Assembly (NCBI GenBank): GCA_963676845.2
Contig: CAXXKK010000030.1
Coordinates: 66,865-130,864, forward strand
Origin: G963662675 sp963676845
Lineage (GTDB): Bacteria > Bacteroidota > Bacteroidia > Bacteroidales > Prolixibacteraceae
DNA length: 64,000 nt
Direction of reading: 5' to 3'
Below, piece after piece: positions 45,376 to 54,454 of this stretch. The first letter of the stretch is position 1. Each line of letters opens with the position of its first letter. The notes beneath the pieces are model-generated. The model was not told the DNA's origin and made no database searches. It saw only the letters and a program-made list of their open reading frames with translations. Position numbers and translations under genes: made by a program.

Positions 45376-46200
45376 ATGGCAGTAAGAAAATTAAAACCAG
45401 TTACACCGGGTCAAAGGCACAAAATTATTGGCGCTTTTGATACGATTACTGCATCAACGCCTGAAAAATCATTGTTGAAGCCCATCCGCAAGTCTGGTGG
45501 CCGGAACAACCAGGGACGGATGACGATGAGGTATATAGGTGGTGGGCACAAAAGGAGATACCGTATAATCGATTTCAAACGTGAAAAAGATGGTATGCCT
45601 GCTGTTGTAGAGTCAATTCAGTATGATCCAAACCGCACAGCGCGTATTGCACTATTAATTTATGAAGATGGTGAAAAACGCTACATGCTTGCTCCAAATG
45701 GCTTGGAAGTAGGCCAAACTGTATTAAGCGGTGAAGGTATTGCACCTGAAGTTGGCAACTCACTACCTCTTAGAGAAATTCCTCTAGGTACCTTAATTCA
45801 CAACATTGAGCTTCACCCTGGACAAGGGGGCGTGATGGCACGTAGTGCAGGAACTTATGCACAATTGACCTCTAGAGAAGGAAAATACGCTATCGTAAAA
45901 TTACCTTCTGGCGAATCCCGAATGGTACTCGTTTCTTGTAGAGCTACCGTTGGTACTGTTGGAAACACTGAACACAACCTTGAAAGATCTGGTAAAGCAG
46001 GTCGTTCTCGCTGGTTGGGAAGAAGACCTCGCGTACGCGGAGTTGTTATGAACCCAGTTGATCACCCAATGGGTGGTGGTGAAGGTCGTCAGTCCGGTGG
46101 ACATCCACGTTCTCGTAATGGCTTATTAGCAAAAGGTTACAAAACCCGTGCTAAAAAGAAAGCCTCCAATAAGTACATAGTAGAAAGACGCAAGAAATAA
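45376..46200 (+). CDS. rplB: 50S ribosomal protein L2
   Basis: 274 residues with the KSGGRNNQGRMTMRYIGGGH region, the RNA-binding SH3-like core and the C-terminal MNPVDHPMGGGEGR containing the conserved His near the peptidyl-transferase centre. Nine bases after rplW. Confidence 0.98.
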   Translation: MAVRKLKPVTPGQRHKIIGAFDTITASTPEKSLLKPIRKSGGRNNQGRMTMRYIGGGHKRRYRIIDFKREKDGMPAVVESIQYDPNRTARIALLIYEDGEKRYMLAPNGLEVGQTVLSGEGIAPEVGNSLPLREIPLGTLIHNIELHPGQGGVMARSAGTYAQLTSREGKYAIVKLPSGESRMVLVSCRATVGTVGNTEHNLERSGKAGRSRWLGRRPRVRGVVMNPVDHPMGGGEGRQSGGHPRSRNGLLAKGYKTRAKKKASNKYIVERRKK

Positions 46201-46215
46201 TTAAAGGAGTAGAAT

Positions 46216-46479
46216 ATGAGTCGTTCATTAAAAAAAGGCCCTTTTATCGCTTACCATCTTGAAAAGAAAGTATTGGCGATGAATGAATCAGGAAAAAAGT
46301 CTGTAATTAAGACTTGGGCCAGAGCATCAGTAATCTCTCCTGACTTTGTAGGGCATACCATTGCTGTTCACAACGGAAATAAATTTATTCCTGTTTATGT
46401 GACAGAAAACATGGTTGGCCATAAACTTGGCGAATTCGCACCTACAAGGACATTCAGGGGACACGGAGGTAACAAGTAA
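46216..46479 (+). CDS. rpsS: 30S ribosomal protein S19
   Basis: 87 residues beginning MSRSLKKGPFIAYHLEKKV, with TWARASVISPDFVGHTIAVH and GHKLGEFAPTRTFRGH, all typical S19 segments in the 30S head. An AAAGGAG site lies 8 bases before the ATG. Confidence 0.98.
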   Translation: MSRSLKKGPFIAYHLEKKVLAMNESGKKSVIKTWARASVISPDFVGHTIAVHNGNKFIPVYVTENMVGHKLGEFAPTRTFRGHGGNK

Positions 46480-46518
46480 TAATCGTGTGTTACTCGCAAA
46501 CACTTAAAAGAATTTACG

Positions 46519-46932
46519 ATGGGTGCTAGAAAAAGAAATAAAGCAAATGAGCTTAGGGAAGCCAAGAAATCACAATACTTCGCAGTTTTGAAAGACTGTC
46601 CAACATCACCACGAAAAATGAGGCTTGTAGCTGATATGGTTCGTGGTATGGAAGTTAACCAAGCTTTGGATGTATTGAAATTTTCTTCAAAAGAAGCTTC
46701 CCGTAAGGTAGAAAAACTGTTAATGTCAGCTATTGCTAACTGGCAGGCTAAAAACGAGGGAACTCGTTTGGAAGAAAGCAATTTGTACGTGAAAAGTATC
46801 GCAGTTGATTCAGGACGTATTTTAAAACGTCTTCGTCCGGCTCCTCAAGGTCGTGCGCACAGAATTCGCAAGCGTTCTAACCATGTTACACTTTGTATTG
46901 ATAGTAAAAATATTCAAACCGATAACGAATAA
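46519..46932 (+). CDS. rplV: 50S ribosomal protein L22
   Basis: 137 residues; CPTSPRKMRLVADMVRGMEV and the tunnel hairpin DSGRILKRLRPAPQGRAHRI. The hairpin that lines the exit tunnel is of standard length. Confidence 0.97.
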   Translation: MGARKRNKANELREAKKSQYFAVLKDCPTSPRKMRLVADMVRGMEVNQALDVLKFSSKEASRKVEKLLMSAIANWQAKNEGTRLEESNLYVKSIAVDSGRILKRLRPAPQGRAHRIRKRSNHVTLCIDSKNIQTDNE

Positions 46933-46942
46933 ATAATAATAC

Positions 46943-47656
46943 ATGGGACAAAAAGTTAATCCAATCGCTAATCGTTTAGGAATCATCCGAGGATGGGATT
47001 CCAACTGGTTCGGTGGAAACGACTATGGTGACAAGCTGGTTGAGGATACAAAAATCCGCGAGTACCTGAATGCCCGTTTGGCGAAAGCAAGTATTTCAAG
47101 GATTATCATTGAAAGAACTCTTAAGCTTATCACTATTACTGTTCACACCTCAAGACCCGGTATTATTATTGGTAAAGGTGGTCAGGAAGTTGACAAGCTT
47201 AAAGAAGAGCTTAAAAAGATCACTAGCAAAGAAGTTCAGATTAATATCTTCGAGATTAAAAGACCTGAACTTGATGCTCGTATCGTTGCAAATAATATTG
47301 CACGTCAAATCGAGGGTAAAATTGCCTATCGTCGTGCTGTGAAAATGGCTATCGCATCAACCATGAGAATGGGAGCACAAGGAATCAAAGTATTGGTTTC
47401 TGGTCGTTTAAACGGAGCTGAAATGGCTCGCTCAGAGATGTACAAAGATGGTCGTACACCATTACACACTTTAAGAGCTGATATTGATTATGCTCTTGCT
47501 GAAGCTTTAACAAAAACAGGGTTGCTTGGCGTTAAAGTATGGATCTGTAAAGGTGAAGTATACGGTAAACGTGACCTCTCTCCAAACGTCGGACAAAAAT
47601 CTAACGGACCTGGTGGTCGTGGAAACAGAGGCGGTTACAAAAAGAAAAGAAAATAA
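46943..47656 (+). CDS. rpsC: 30S ribosomal protein S3
   Basis: 237 residues with KH-type motif RPGIIIGKGGQEVDKL and MRMGAQGIKVLVSGRLNGAE. It ends in a Gly/Arg/Lys-rich tail (GGRGNRGGYKKKRK). Lines the mRNA entry channel. Confidence 0.98.
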   Translation: MGQKVNPIANRLGIIRGWDSNWFGGNDYGDKLVEDTKIREYLNARLAKASISRIIIERTLKLITITVHTSRPGIIIGKGGQEVDKLKEELKKITSKEVQINIFEIKRPELDARIVANNIARQIEGKIAYRRAVKMAIASTMRMGAQGIKVLVSGRLNGAEMARSEMYKDGRTPLHTLRADIDYALAEALTKTGLLGVKVWICKGEVYGKRDLSPNVGQKSNGPGGRGNRGGYKKKRK

Positions 47657-47682
47657 TTCGAAAACCTTTTAATTGAAAAAGG

Positions 47683-48117
47683 ATGTTACAGCCGAAAAGA
47701 ACAAAATTTAGAAGAGTCCAAAAAGGCCGAATGAAAGGAAACGCCCAACGCGGGAACCAACTTGCATTCGGATCTTTCGGAATAAAGACGTTGGAAGAAT
47801 GCTGGATTACCGGTCGCCAAATTGAAGCGGCGAGGGTTGCGGTTACCCGTCATATGCAACGTCAGGGTCAAATTTGGATCCGTATTTTCCCCGATAAACC
47901 AATTACCAAAAAACCTGCGGAAGTACGTATGGGTAAAGGTAAAGGTGCTCCTGAAGCATTTGTAGCTCCGGTAAGCCCTGGTAGAATTATTATTGAAGCT
48001 GATGGTGTACCATTCGAATTGGCTAAAGAAGCCCTTCGTTTAGCAGCTCAAAAGCTACCGGTTACTACAAAGTTTGTTGTCAGACGTGATTATGTTGAAT
48101 CTGAAAATGAAGACTAA
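47683..48117 (+). CDS. rplP: 50S ribosomal protein L16
   Basis: 144 residues beginning MLQPKRTKFRRVQKGRMKGN, with RVAVTRHMQRQGQIWIRIFP near the A-site tRNA. Stop overlaps the rpmC start (TAATG). Confidence 0.98.
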   Translation: MLQPKRTKFRRVQKGRMKGNAQRGNQLAFGSFGIKTLEECWITGRQIEAARVAVTRHMQRQGQIWIRIFPDKPITKKPAEVRMGKGKGAPEAFVAPVSPGRIIIEADGVPFELAKEALRLAAQKLPVTTKFVVRRDYVESENED

Positions 48118-48323
48118 TGATGAAAACATCTGAAATTAAAGAATTAACTGACAAGGAATTACTGGAAAGAATCCAGTTAGAAACAGAAACCTTGGTACGT
48201 CTGAATATGAATCATGCAGTTTCTCCTCTTGATAACCCTATGAAAATTAAGGAAACAAGAAGAAACATTGCACGCCTGAAAACTGTGTTAAGTCAAAGGC
48301 AAGTAAATCAAAATCAGAATTAA
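48117..48323 (+). CDS. rpmC: 50S ribosomal protein L29
   Basis: A 67-68-residue two-helix protein (EIKELTDKELLERIQLETE, then ETRRNIARLKTVLSQRQ). Two adjacent ATG codons are possible; the first overlaps the rplP stop, the second (48120) gives MKTSEIKE, the more usual N-terminus. Confidence 0.95.
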   Translation: MMKTSEIKELTDKELLERIQLETETLVRLNMNHAVSPLDNPMKIKETRRNIARLKTVLSQRQVNQNQN

Positions 48324-48333
48324 TTTGTAGTCG

Positions 48334-48591
48334 ATGGAAGCAAGAAATCTGAGAAAAGAGCGTATCGGGGTAATTGTGAGCGACAAAATGGAAAAAAGCA
48401 TTGTTGTTGCTGTTAAGATGAAAGAAAAACACCCTATTTACGGGAAGTTTGTTAACAAGACAACCAAGCTTTACGCTCATGATGAGCAAAATACTGGTAA
48501 CGTTGGTGATACTGTAAAGATCATGGAAACAAGACCTTTAAGTAAAAACAAACGTTGGAGATTAGTTGAAATTATTGAAAGAGCTAAGTAA
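48334..48591 (+). CDS. rpsQ: 30S ribosomal protein S17
   Basis: 85 residues; RKERIGVIVSDKMEKSIVVA, HPIYGKFVNKTTKLYAHDE and ETRPLSKNKRWRLVEIIE are standard S17 signatures. Confidence 0.97.
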   Translation: MEARNLRKERIGVIVSDKMEKSIVVAVKMKEKHPIYGKFVNKTTKLYAHDEQNTGNVGDTVKIMETRPLSKNKRWRLVEIIERAK

Positions 48592-48593
48592 TC

Positions 48594-48959
48594 ATGATAC
48601 AACAAGAATCAAGATGTGCAGTAGCCGATAATAGCGGTGCAAAAGAAGTGTTGTGTATTCGTGTTTTAGGCGGTACAAGAAAACGCTATGCATCACTGGG
48701 CGACATCGTGGTAGTTACTGTTAAGAGTGCTATCCCGAGTAGTGACATGAAAAAAGGAACTGTGTCAAGAGCCATTGTTGTTCGTACAAAAAAAGAAGTA
48801 CGTCGTCAGGACGGATCTTACATCCGCTTCGATGATAACGCTGTAGTTTTGTTGAACAATACTGGTGAAATGCGCGGAACCCGTATTTTTGGCCCTATTG
48901 CAAGGGAACTTCGTGATAAAAACATGAAAATTATTTCACTTGCACCAGAAGTACTTTAA
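48594..48959 (+). CDS. rplN: 50S ribosomal protein L14
   Basis: 121 residues; MIQQESRCAVADNSGAKEVL, the basic loop and GTRIFGPIARELRDKNMKII. Only two bases separate it from rpsQ. Confidence 0.98.
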   Translation: MIQQESRCAVADNSGAKEVLCIRVLGGTRKRYASLGDIVVVTVKSAIPSSDMKKGTVSRAIVVRTKKEVRRQDGSYIRFDDNAVVLLNNTGEMRGTRIFGPIARELRDKNMKIISLAPEVL

Positions 48960-48977
48960 TGCATAATATAAAACGAA

Positions 48978-49301
48978 ATGCAGAAGAAATTACATATTAA
49001 AAAAGGAGACACAGTTGTCGTAACTGCTGGTAATGACAAAGGCAGTCAAGGAAAAGTACTAGAAGTTTTCCGCGAAAAACAAAGAGCAATTGTGGAGGGC
49101 GTTAATATGATGAAAAAACATACGAAACCTAATGCGGCTAATCCCCAAGGTGGTATCGTAGAACAGGAAGCGCCAGTCCATATTTCTAACCTAATGCTTG
49201 TTGATCCTAAAACAGGAGAAAAAACACGTATCGGAAGGAAACTCGACGACAACGGTAAATTAGTACGTTATTCAAAAAAATCTGGAGAGGAGATTAAGTA
49301 A
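48978..49301 (+). CDS. rplX: 50S ribosomal protein L24
   Basis: 107 residues with the KOW motif KKGDTVVVTAGNDKGSQGKV, then GVNMMKKHTKPN and ISNLMLVDPKTGE. The end overlaps the rplE start by one base (TAATG). Confidence 0.97.
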   Translation: MQKKLHIKKGDTVVVTAGNDKGSQGKVLEVFREKQRAIVEGVNMMKKHTKPNAANPQGGIVEQEAPVHISNLMLVDPKTGEKTRIGRKLDDNGKLVRYSKKSGEEIK

Positions 49302-49858
49302 TGGCTTATATTCCAACACTTAAGAAGAAATATTCGGAACAAATCATTCCTGCTTTAATGAAGGAATTCGATTATACAACTGTTATGCAGGTTCCGAAAT
49401 TGCAGAAAATCGTTCTTAATCAGGGAGTTGGAGCTGCAATTGCCGACAAAAAAATCATTGAAGTTGCTACTGAAGAAATGACAATGATAGCCGGTCAAAA
49501 GGCAGTCCAAACCAAATCAAAAAAGGACATTTCTAACTTTAAATTAAGGAAAAAGATGCCTATCGGTGTTCGTGTAACTTTAAGACACGAGAGGATGTAT
49601 GAATTCCTTGATCGTTTAATCAATATTTCTTTGCCACGTACGCGTGACTTTAAAGGAATTGAGAGTAAAATGGACGGACAAGGTAATTATACACTAGGTA
49701 TTCCCGAGCAAATCATTTATCCTGAAATAAACATTGACAAGGTTAACCGTATTAACGGTATGAACATTACTTTTGTAACTTCCGCTAGCACAGATGAAGA
49801 AGGATACGCCTTGTTAAAAGAATTAGGTTTACCTTTTAAAAACGTAAAAAAGAACTAA
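49301..49858 (+). CDS. rplE: 50S ribosomal protein L5
   Basis: A 185-residue 5S rRNA-binding protein; VPKLQKIVLNQGVGAAIADK, MPIGVRVTLRHERMYEFLDR and GIPEQIIYPEINIDKV are typical of L5. Confidence 0.98.
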   Translation: MAYIPTLKKKYSEQIIPALMKEFDYTTVMQVPKLQKIVLNQGVGAAIADKKIIEVATEEMTMIAGQKAVQTKSKKDISNFKLRKKMPIGVRVTLRHERMYEFLDRLINISLPRTRDFKGIESKMDGQGNYTLGIPEQIIYPEINIDKVNRINGMNITFVTSASTDEEGYALLKELGLPFKNVKKN

Positions 49859-49861
49859 GTT

Positions 49862-50131
49862 ATGGCAAAAGAATCCATGAAAGCCCGTGAGGTAAAAAGG
49901 GCTGCACTTGTTGAAAAATACGAAGAAAAAAGGGCAAGGCTTAAAGCAGAAGGTGACTATGTTGGCTTGCAAAAGCTTCCTAAAAATTCATCTAAGGTAC
50001 GCTTACACAATCGTTGTAAATTAACCGGACGTCCAAAAGGATATATGCGCCAATTCGGTATTAGCAGGATTAACTTCCGCGAAATGGCTTCTAACGGTTT
50101 AATTCCAGGGGTTAAAAAAGCTAGTTGGTAA
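49862..50131 (+). CDS. rpsN: 30S ribosomal protein S14 (zinc-free type)
   Basis: 89 residues, the long form without the CxxC...CxxC zinc site: a single Cys remains in LHNRCKLTGRPKGY. It ends FREMASNGLIPGVKKASW, as in other cysteine-poor S14 proteins. Confidence 0.97.
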   Translation: MAKESMKAREVKRAALVEKYEEKRARLKAEGDYVGLQKLPKNSSKVRLHNRCKLTGRPKGYMRQFGISRINFREMASNGLIPGVKKASW

Positions 50132-50151
50132 TCAATTAATTGATAAAAGTA

Positions 50152-50559
50152 ATGAGTAAAATTACAGATCCAATAGCAGATTATCTAACACGCATAAGAA
50201 ATGCACAAAGTGCAAAACATCGTGTAGTTGATATTCCTGCATCAAACATAAAAAAGGAAATGACCAAAATCTTAAAAGATAAAGGTTATATTCTGAATTT
50301 TAAATTCGAGGATGATGTAAATTATCAAGGTAATATTAAAATTGCGTTGAAGTATCATCCTGAAACAAAAGTTCCAGCCATCAAATCAATGAAAAGGGTT
50401 AGTAAACCGGGTTTGAGGCAGTACTGCGATAGCGAGAACATTCCTCGCGTATTGAATGGACTTGGAGTAGCTATCTTATCTACTTCAAAGGGAGTTATTA
50501 CTGACAAAGAAGCTAAAGAGCTAGGTGTTGGTGGTGAAGTATTGTGTTACGTTTATTAA
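50152..50559 (+). CDS. rpsH: 30S ribosomal protein S8
   Basis: 135 residues from the ATG at 50152 (MSKITDPIADYLTRIRNAQS), which fits the family N-terminus; an upstream TTG at 50140 is rejected. The C-terminal region LNGLGVAILSTSKGVITDKE contains the conserved STSKGV rRNA-binding loop. Confidence 0.97.
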   Translation: MSKITDPIADYLTRIRNAQSAKHRVVDIPASNIKKEMTKILKDKGYILNFKFEDDVNYQGNIKIALKYHPETKVPAIKSMKRVSKPGLRQYCDSENIPRVLNGLGVAILSTSKGVITDKEAKELGVGGEVLCYVY

Positions 50560-50575
50560 TTAAGGAGGAATATCA

Positions 50576-51133
50576 ATGTCAAGAATAGGTATATTACCAA
50601 TTGCGATTCCAGCCGGAGTAACAATAGACGTTTCAAAAGAAAACCTGGTTACTGTTAAAGGGAAATTAGGTGAATTGACACAACAAGTAGCTCCTGAAAT
50701 CGAAGTTGTAGTAGAGGACAATAATATTACAGTTAAAAGACCAACAGATCAGAAAAAGCATCGTGCTATGCACGGACTTTATCGTTCTTTGATCAACAAC
50801 ATGGTAGTTGGTGTTTCTGAAGGTTATGAAATAAAACTAGAGCTTAATGGTGTTGGTTATCGTGCAGAAAACCAAGGACAATTATTAGATCTTGTTTTAG
50901 GTTATTCTCACCACACTTATCTTGAGCTTCCACAAGAAGTTAAAGTTGAAGCTGTGACTGATAAGAGAAGTAATCCAACAGTAACTTTGAAAAGTTGTGA
51001 TAAACAACTTATTGGACAGGTAGCGGCAAAAATCCGTTCACTAAGAAAACCTGAACCATACAAAGGAAAAGGTGTGAAGTTCGAAGGTGAAGTAATACGT
51101 CGCAAAGCCGGTAAAACAGCAGCTAGTAGCTAA
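50576..51133 (+). CDS. rplF: 50S ribosomal protein L6
   Basis: 185 residues; MSRIGILPIAIPAGVTI, GVSEGYEIKLELNGVGYRAE and the C-terminal RKPEPYKGKGVKFEGEVIRR signature. An AAGGAGGA site precedes the start, one of the strongest Shine-Dalgarno matches here. Confidence 0.98.
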   Translation: MSRIGILPIAIPAGVTIDVSKENLVTVKGKLGELTQQVAPEIEVVVEDNNITVKRPTDQKKHRAMHGLYRSLINNMVVGVSEGYEIKLELNGVGYRAENQGQLLDLVLGYSHHTYLELPQEVKVEAVTDKRSNPTVTLKSCDKQLIGQVAAKIRSLRKPEPYKGKGVKFEGEVIRRKAGKTAASS

Positions 51134-51151
51134 TAGTTAAAATTTAGAACC

Positions 51152-51508
51152 ATGGCTTTAACAAAACAAGAAAGAAGATATAGAATTAAAAAACGGATTC
51201 GTAAGATCGTATCCGGGACTGCAGAAAGACCACGTTTGTGTGTTTTTAGAAGCAACAAACAAATTTACGCTCAAGTGATCAATGATCTTGACGGAAAAAC
51301 TTTGTTGTCAGTTTCTTCATTAGATAAAGAAATCAGTGCAGTTGAAGGAAATAAATCTGTAGTTGCTGCAACTGTTGGGAAAAAACTGGCAGAAAAGGCT
51401 CTAGCTGCAGGTGTTACAACTGTTTCTTTCGACCGTAACGGTTATTTGTATCACGGTAGAGTAAAACAATTAGCTGATGCTGCCCGCGAAGGTGGCCTTA
51501 AATTTTAA
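51152..51508 (+). CDS. rplR: 50S ribosomal protein L18
   Basis: 118 residues; RRYRIKKRIRKIVSGTAERP, RLCVFRSNKQIYAQVINDL and FDRNGYLYHGRVKQLADAAR. Binds 5S rRNA together with L5. Confidence 0.98.
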   Translation: MALTKQERRYRIKKRIRKIVSGTAERPRLCVFRSNKQIYAQVINDLDGKTLLSVSSLDKEISAVEGNKSVVAATVGKKLAEKALAAGVTTVSFDRNGYLYHGRVKQLADAAREGGLKF

Positions 51509-51513
51509 TCATT

Positions 51514-52029
51514 ATGGCAGGAACTATAAAGAAAGTCAAAACAACAGATCTAGAACTTAAGGACAGGTTAGTTGCTATTAACCGTGTTACTAAAGTAACC
51601 AAAGGGGGTAGGACATTCAGTTTTTCAGCAATTGTTGTTGTAGGTAATGAAGATGGCATTGTAGGATGGGGACTTGGTAAAGCAAGTGAAGTTACTGCAG
51701 CCATTGCTAAGGGAGTTGATGCTGCTAAAAAGAATTTAGTTAAAATCCCTATTAATAAAGGAACTATTCCTCACGAGCAAACAGCAAGATTCGGTGGAGC
51801 AGATGTTTTCTTGAAACCTGCTTCTCACGGTACCGGTGTAAAAGCTGGGGGTGCGATGCGTGCTGTATTGGAAAGTGTAGGAGTGCATGATATCCTTGCA
51901 AAATCTAAAGGATCATCAAACCCACACAACCTTGTGAAAGCTACTTTTAATGCATTACTTGAGATGAGGGATGCTTACACTGTTGCTCAGCAAAGAGGTG
52001 TTTCATTAGAAAAAGTTTATAAAGGATAA
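51514..52029 (+). CDS. rpsE: 30S ribosomal protein S5
   Basis: 171 residues; the double-stranded-RNA-binding-like N-terminal domain with RVTKVTKGGRTFSFSAIVVV and VGWGLGKASEVTAAIAKGVD, then AGGAMRAVLESVGVHDILAK. Part of the spc segment. Confidence 0.98.
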   Translation: MAGTIKKVKTTDLELKDRLVAINRVTKVTKGGRTFSFSAIVVVGNEDGIVGWGLGKASEVTAAIAKGVDAAKKNLVKIPINKGTIPHEQTARFGGADVFLKPASHGTGVKAGGAMRAVLESVGVHDILAKSKGSSNPHNLVKATFNALLEMRDAYTVAQQRGVSLEKVYKG

Positions 52030-52035
52030 GGAACT

Positions 52036-52215
52036 ATGTCTAAAGTAAAAATTACACAAATTAAAAGTCAGATTGGTTCCAGTAAAAAGCAAAAAGCTAC
52101 TATTGAAGCTTTAGGAATCAAGAAAATGAACCACAGTGTAGAGCTTGAAAACACACCTCAAATTGCTGGTATGGTAGAAAAAGTAAAACACTTGGTAAAA
52201 GTTGAAGAAATTTAA
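52036..52215 (+). CDS. rpmD: 50S ribosomal protein L30
   Basis: A 59-residue gene between rpsE and rplO. It translates to MSKVKITQIKSQIGSSKKQK, then the L30 motif EALGIKKMNHSVELENTPQI and ends VKHLVKVEEI. AAGGAAC precedes the ATG at 52036. Confidence 0.96.
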   Translation: MSKVKITQIKSQIGSSKKQKATIEALGIKKMNHSVELENTPQIAGMVEKVKHLVKVEEI

Positions 52216-52235
52216 ATCAGTTAAGATTTCAAATT

Positions 52236-52682
52236 ATGGAATTAAATAATCTTAAACCTGCAGCAGGATCCATTAAAAAAGATAAACGCATTGGTCGTGG
52301 ACAAGGATCAGGACGAGGAGGTACATCAACAAGAGGACACAAAGGTGCTAAATCCAGATCAGGATATAGTCGTACTCGTGGATTCGAAGGTGGACAAATG
52401 CCTCTACAACGCGTTGTACCTAAATTTGGATTCAAAAATATAAACAGGGTAGAATATAAAGCCATCAATTTAAGTACTGTTCAAGCATTAGCTGAAGAAA
52501 AGAAAGTTTCAGTTATTGACTTTAACATGTTTGTTGATGCCGGTTTGGTTTCAAAAAAAGACCGGGTGAAAATTTTGGGAAATGGAGAACTTTCTCTAAA
52601 ATTGGATGTAAAAGCTCATGCATTTTCTAAAAGCGCCAAAGAAGCCATCGAAAAATTAGAAGGAACCACTGAAACACTCTAA
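52236..52682 (+). CDS. rplO: 50S ribosomal protein L15
   Basis: 148 residues; the basic Gly/Arg-rich N-terminal arm GRGQGSGRGGTSTRGHKGAK followed by RGFEGGQMPLQRVVPKFGF. Five bases before secY. Confidence 0.98.
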   Translation: MELNNLKPAAGSIKKDKRIGRGQGSGRGGTSTRGHKGAKSRSGYSRTRGFEGGQMPLQRVVPKFGFKNINRVEYKAINLSTVQALAEEKKVSVIDFNMFVDAGLVSKKDRVKILGNGELSLKLDVKAHAFSKSAKEAIEKLEGTTETL

Positions 52683-52687
52683 ACCTA

Positions 52688-54022
52688 ATGAAAAAATTTA
52701 TCGAAACCCTAAAGAATATTTATAAGATTGAAGACTTGAGATCTCGCTTAGCGGTAACTTTATTTCTTCTTTTAATTTATAGATTAGGATCGTTTGTTGC
52801 ACTACCGGGAATTGACCCAGCACAACTGGGACAGTTAGAAAGTCAAACCTCAGAAGGGTTGCTGGGGCTATTAGACATGTTTTCGGGAGGAGCATTCTCA
52901 AACGCATCTATCTTTGCTTTAGGGATTATGCCTTACATTTCTGCTTCTATTGTTATTCAGTTGATGGGAATAGCCGTCCCTTATTTTCAACGTTTACAAA
53001 AAGAAGGGGAATCGGGAAGAAGAAAGATCAATCAGATAACTCGTTATTTGACTGTAATCATTCTACTTTTCCAGGCACCTGCGTATCTATCTAACCTGCA
53101 TTTGCAATTACCAGATGCAGCCTTTGCAGTTAGCGGCTGGAAGTTTAATGTGACATCAACAATCATATTAACTGCGGGCTCCATGTTTATTATGTGGTTA
53201 GGTGAACGTATAACCGATAAAGGTATAGGTAACGGTATTTCAATTATTATCATGATTGGAATTATTGCCAGACTTCCTTATGCTGTTTCAGCAGAGTTTA
53301 TTTCTCGTATTGAGGAAGGCGGAGGTTTGGTATTCTTCCTGATTGAGTTTGTTATCCTTTACGTGGTATTTATGGGAAGTATATTGTTAGTTCAAGGTAC
53401 TCGTAAAATCCCAGTACAGTATGCTAAAAGAATTGTTGGAAACAAACAATATGGAGGTGTACGTCAATATATTCCACTAAAGGTTAATGCTGCCGGGGTA
53501 ATGCCTATAATTTTTGCTCAGGCTATCATGTTTGTTCCTAGTGCCCTTGCGAATTTTGCCAATTCTGAAAGTTTAACAGGCTTTGCTTCTGCAATGTCAA
53601 ACATTACAGGTTTTTGGTATAATTTCTCTCAGTTCGTATTAGTTGTATTGTTTACGTATTTTTATACTGCAATTACAGTTAATCCGGTGCAAATGGCAGA
53701 AGATATGAAGAAAAATGGTGGTTTTATTCCAGGTGTTAAGCCAGGGAAAAAGACTGTCGAGTTTCTTGATACAGTAATGTCCCGAATTACTTTACCTGGA
53801 TCAATATTCTTAGGTATTGTAACGATATTACCAGCTTTTGCAATGATGGTAGGAATCAATACTCAGTTTGCCTATTTCTTTGGTGGAACTTCTTTATTGA
53901 TTCTTGTTGGTGTTGTTTTAGACACCTTACAACAAATTGAGAGTCACTTGTTAATGCGTCATTATGACGGATTAATGAAATCTGGTCGTGTTAAAGGACG
54001 CGCCGGAGGGGCAATGTATTAA
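52688..54022 (+). CDS. secY: protein translocase subunit SecY
   Basis: The main channel of the Sec translocon: 444 residues, about ten membrane helices, with the first helix region LAVTLFLLLIYRLGSFVALP and the cytosolic loops GERITDKGIGNGISIII and KIPVQYAKR. It lies in its usual place after rplO. The next gene is infA; map is missing from the position it often holds. Confidence 0.98.
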   Translation: MKKFIETLKNIYKIEDLRSRLAVTLFLLLIYRLGSFVALPGIDPAQLGQLESQTSEGLLGLLDMFSGGAFSNASIFALGIMPYISASIVIQLMGIAVPYFQRLQKEGESGRRKINQITRYLTVIILLFQAPAYLSNLHLQLPDAAFAVSGWKFNVTSTIILTAGSMFIMWLGERITDKGIGNGISIIIMIGIIARLPYAVSAEFISRIEEGGGLVFFLIEFVILYVVFMGSILLVQGTRKIPVQYAKRIVGNKQYGGVRQYIPLKVNAAGVMPIIFAQAIMFVPSALANFANSESLTGFASAMSNITGFWYNFSQFVLVVLFTYFYTAITVNPVQMAEDMKKNGGFIPGVKPGKKTVEFLDTVMSRITLPGSIFLGIVTILPAFAMMVGINTQFAYFFGGTSLLILVGVVLDTLQQIESHLLMRHYDGLMKSGRVKGRAGGAMY

Positions 54023-54077
54023 ACTTTAAAATAAAATATCTGTTCATCAGATTAACTATTTAAAAGAATAAAAAGAT

Positions 54078-54299
54078 ATGGCAAAACAGCCTTCTATAGA
54101 ACAAGACGGAACAATAATTGAAGCTTTATCAAATGCTATGTTCAGGGTAGAACTTGAAAATGGTCATGTGATAACGGCACATATCTCTGGTAAAATGCGT
54201 ATGCATTATATCAAAATTCTTCCGGGAGATAAAGTCAAAGTAGAAATGTCTCCTTATGACTTAACTAAAGGAAGGATTACTTTTAGATATAAAAATTAA
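54078..54299 (+). CDS. infA: translation initiation factor IF-1
   Basis: A 73-residue OB-fold protein: QDGTIIEALSNAMFRVELEN, GHVITAHISGKMRMHYIKIL and the C-terminal SPYDLTKGRITFRYK. It sits between secY and rpmJ. Confidence 0.98.
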   Translation: MAKQPSIEQDGTIIEALSNAMFRVELENGHVITAHISGKMRMHYIKILPGDKVKVEMSPYDLTKGRITFRYKN

Positions 54300-54310
54300 A
54301 GCACATAATA

Positions 54311-54427
54311 ATGAAAGTAAGAGTATCCATTAAAAAACGCAGTGCCGACTGCAAAATCGTTCGCAGAAAAGGCCGTTTGTACGTGATCAATAAAAAGAAT
54401 CCTAAGTTCAAACAGCGTCAAGGATAA
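54311..54427 (+). CDS. rpmJ: 50S ribosomal protein L36 (zinc-free type)
   Basis: A 38-residue gene beginning MKVRVSIKKRSADCKIVRRK and ending NPKFKQRQG. Of the usual three Cys and one His zinc ligands only one Cys (position 14) remains: the others are Ser/Ala region, Asn and Phe. This is the zinc-independent L36 variant. Confidence 0.96.
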   Translation: MKVRVSIKKRSADCKIVRRKGRLYVINKKNPKFKQRQG

Positions 54428-54454
54428 TTAATTAACTTTGTAAATATTTTTTTT

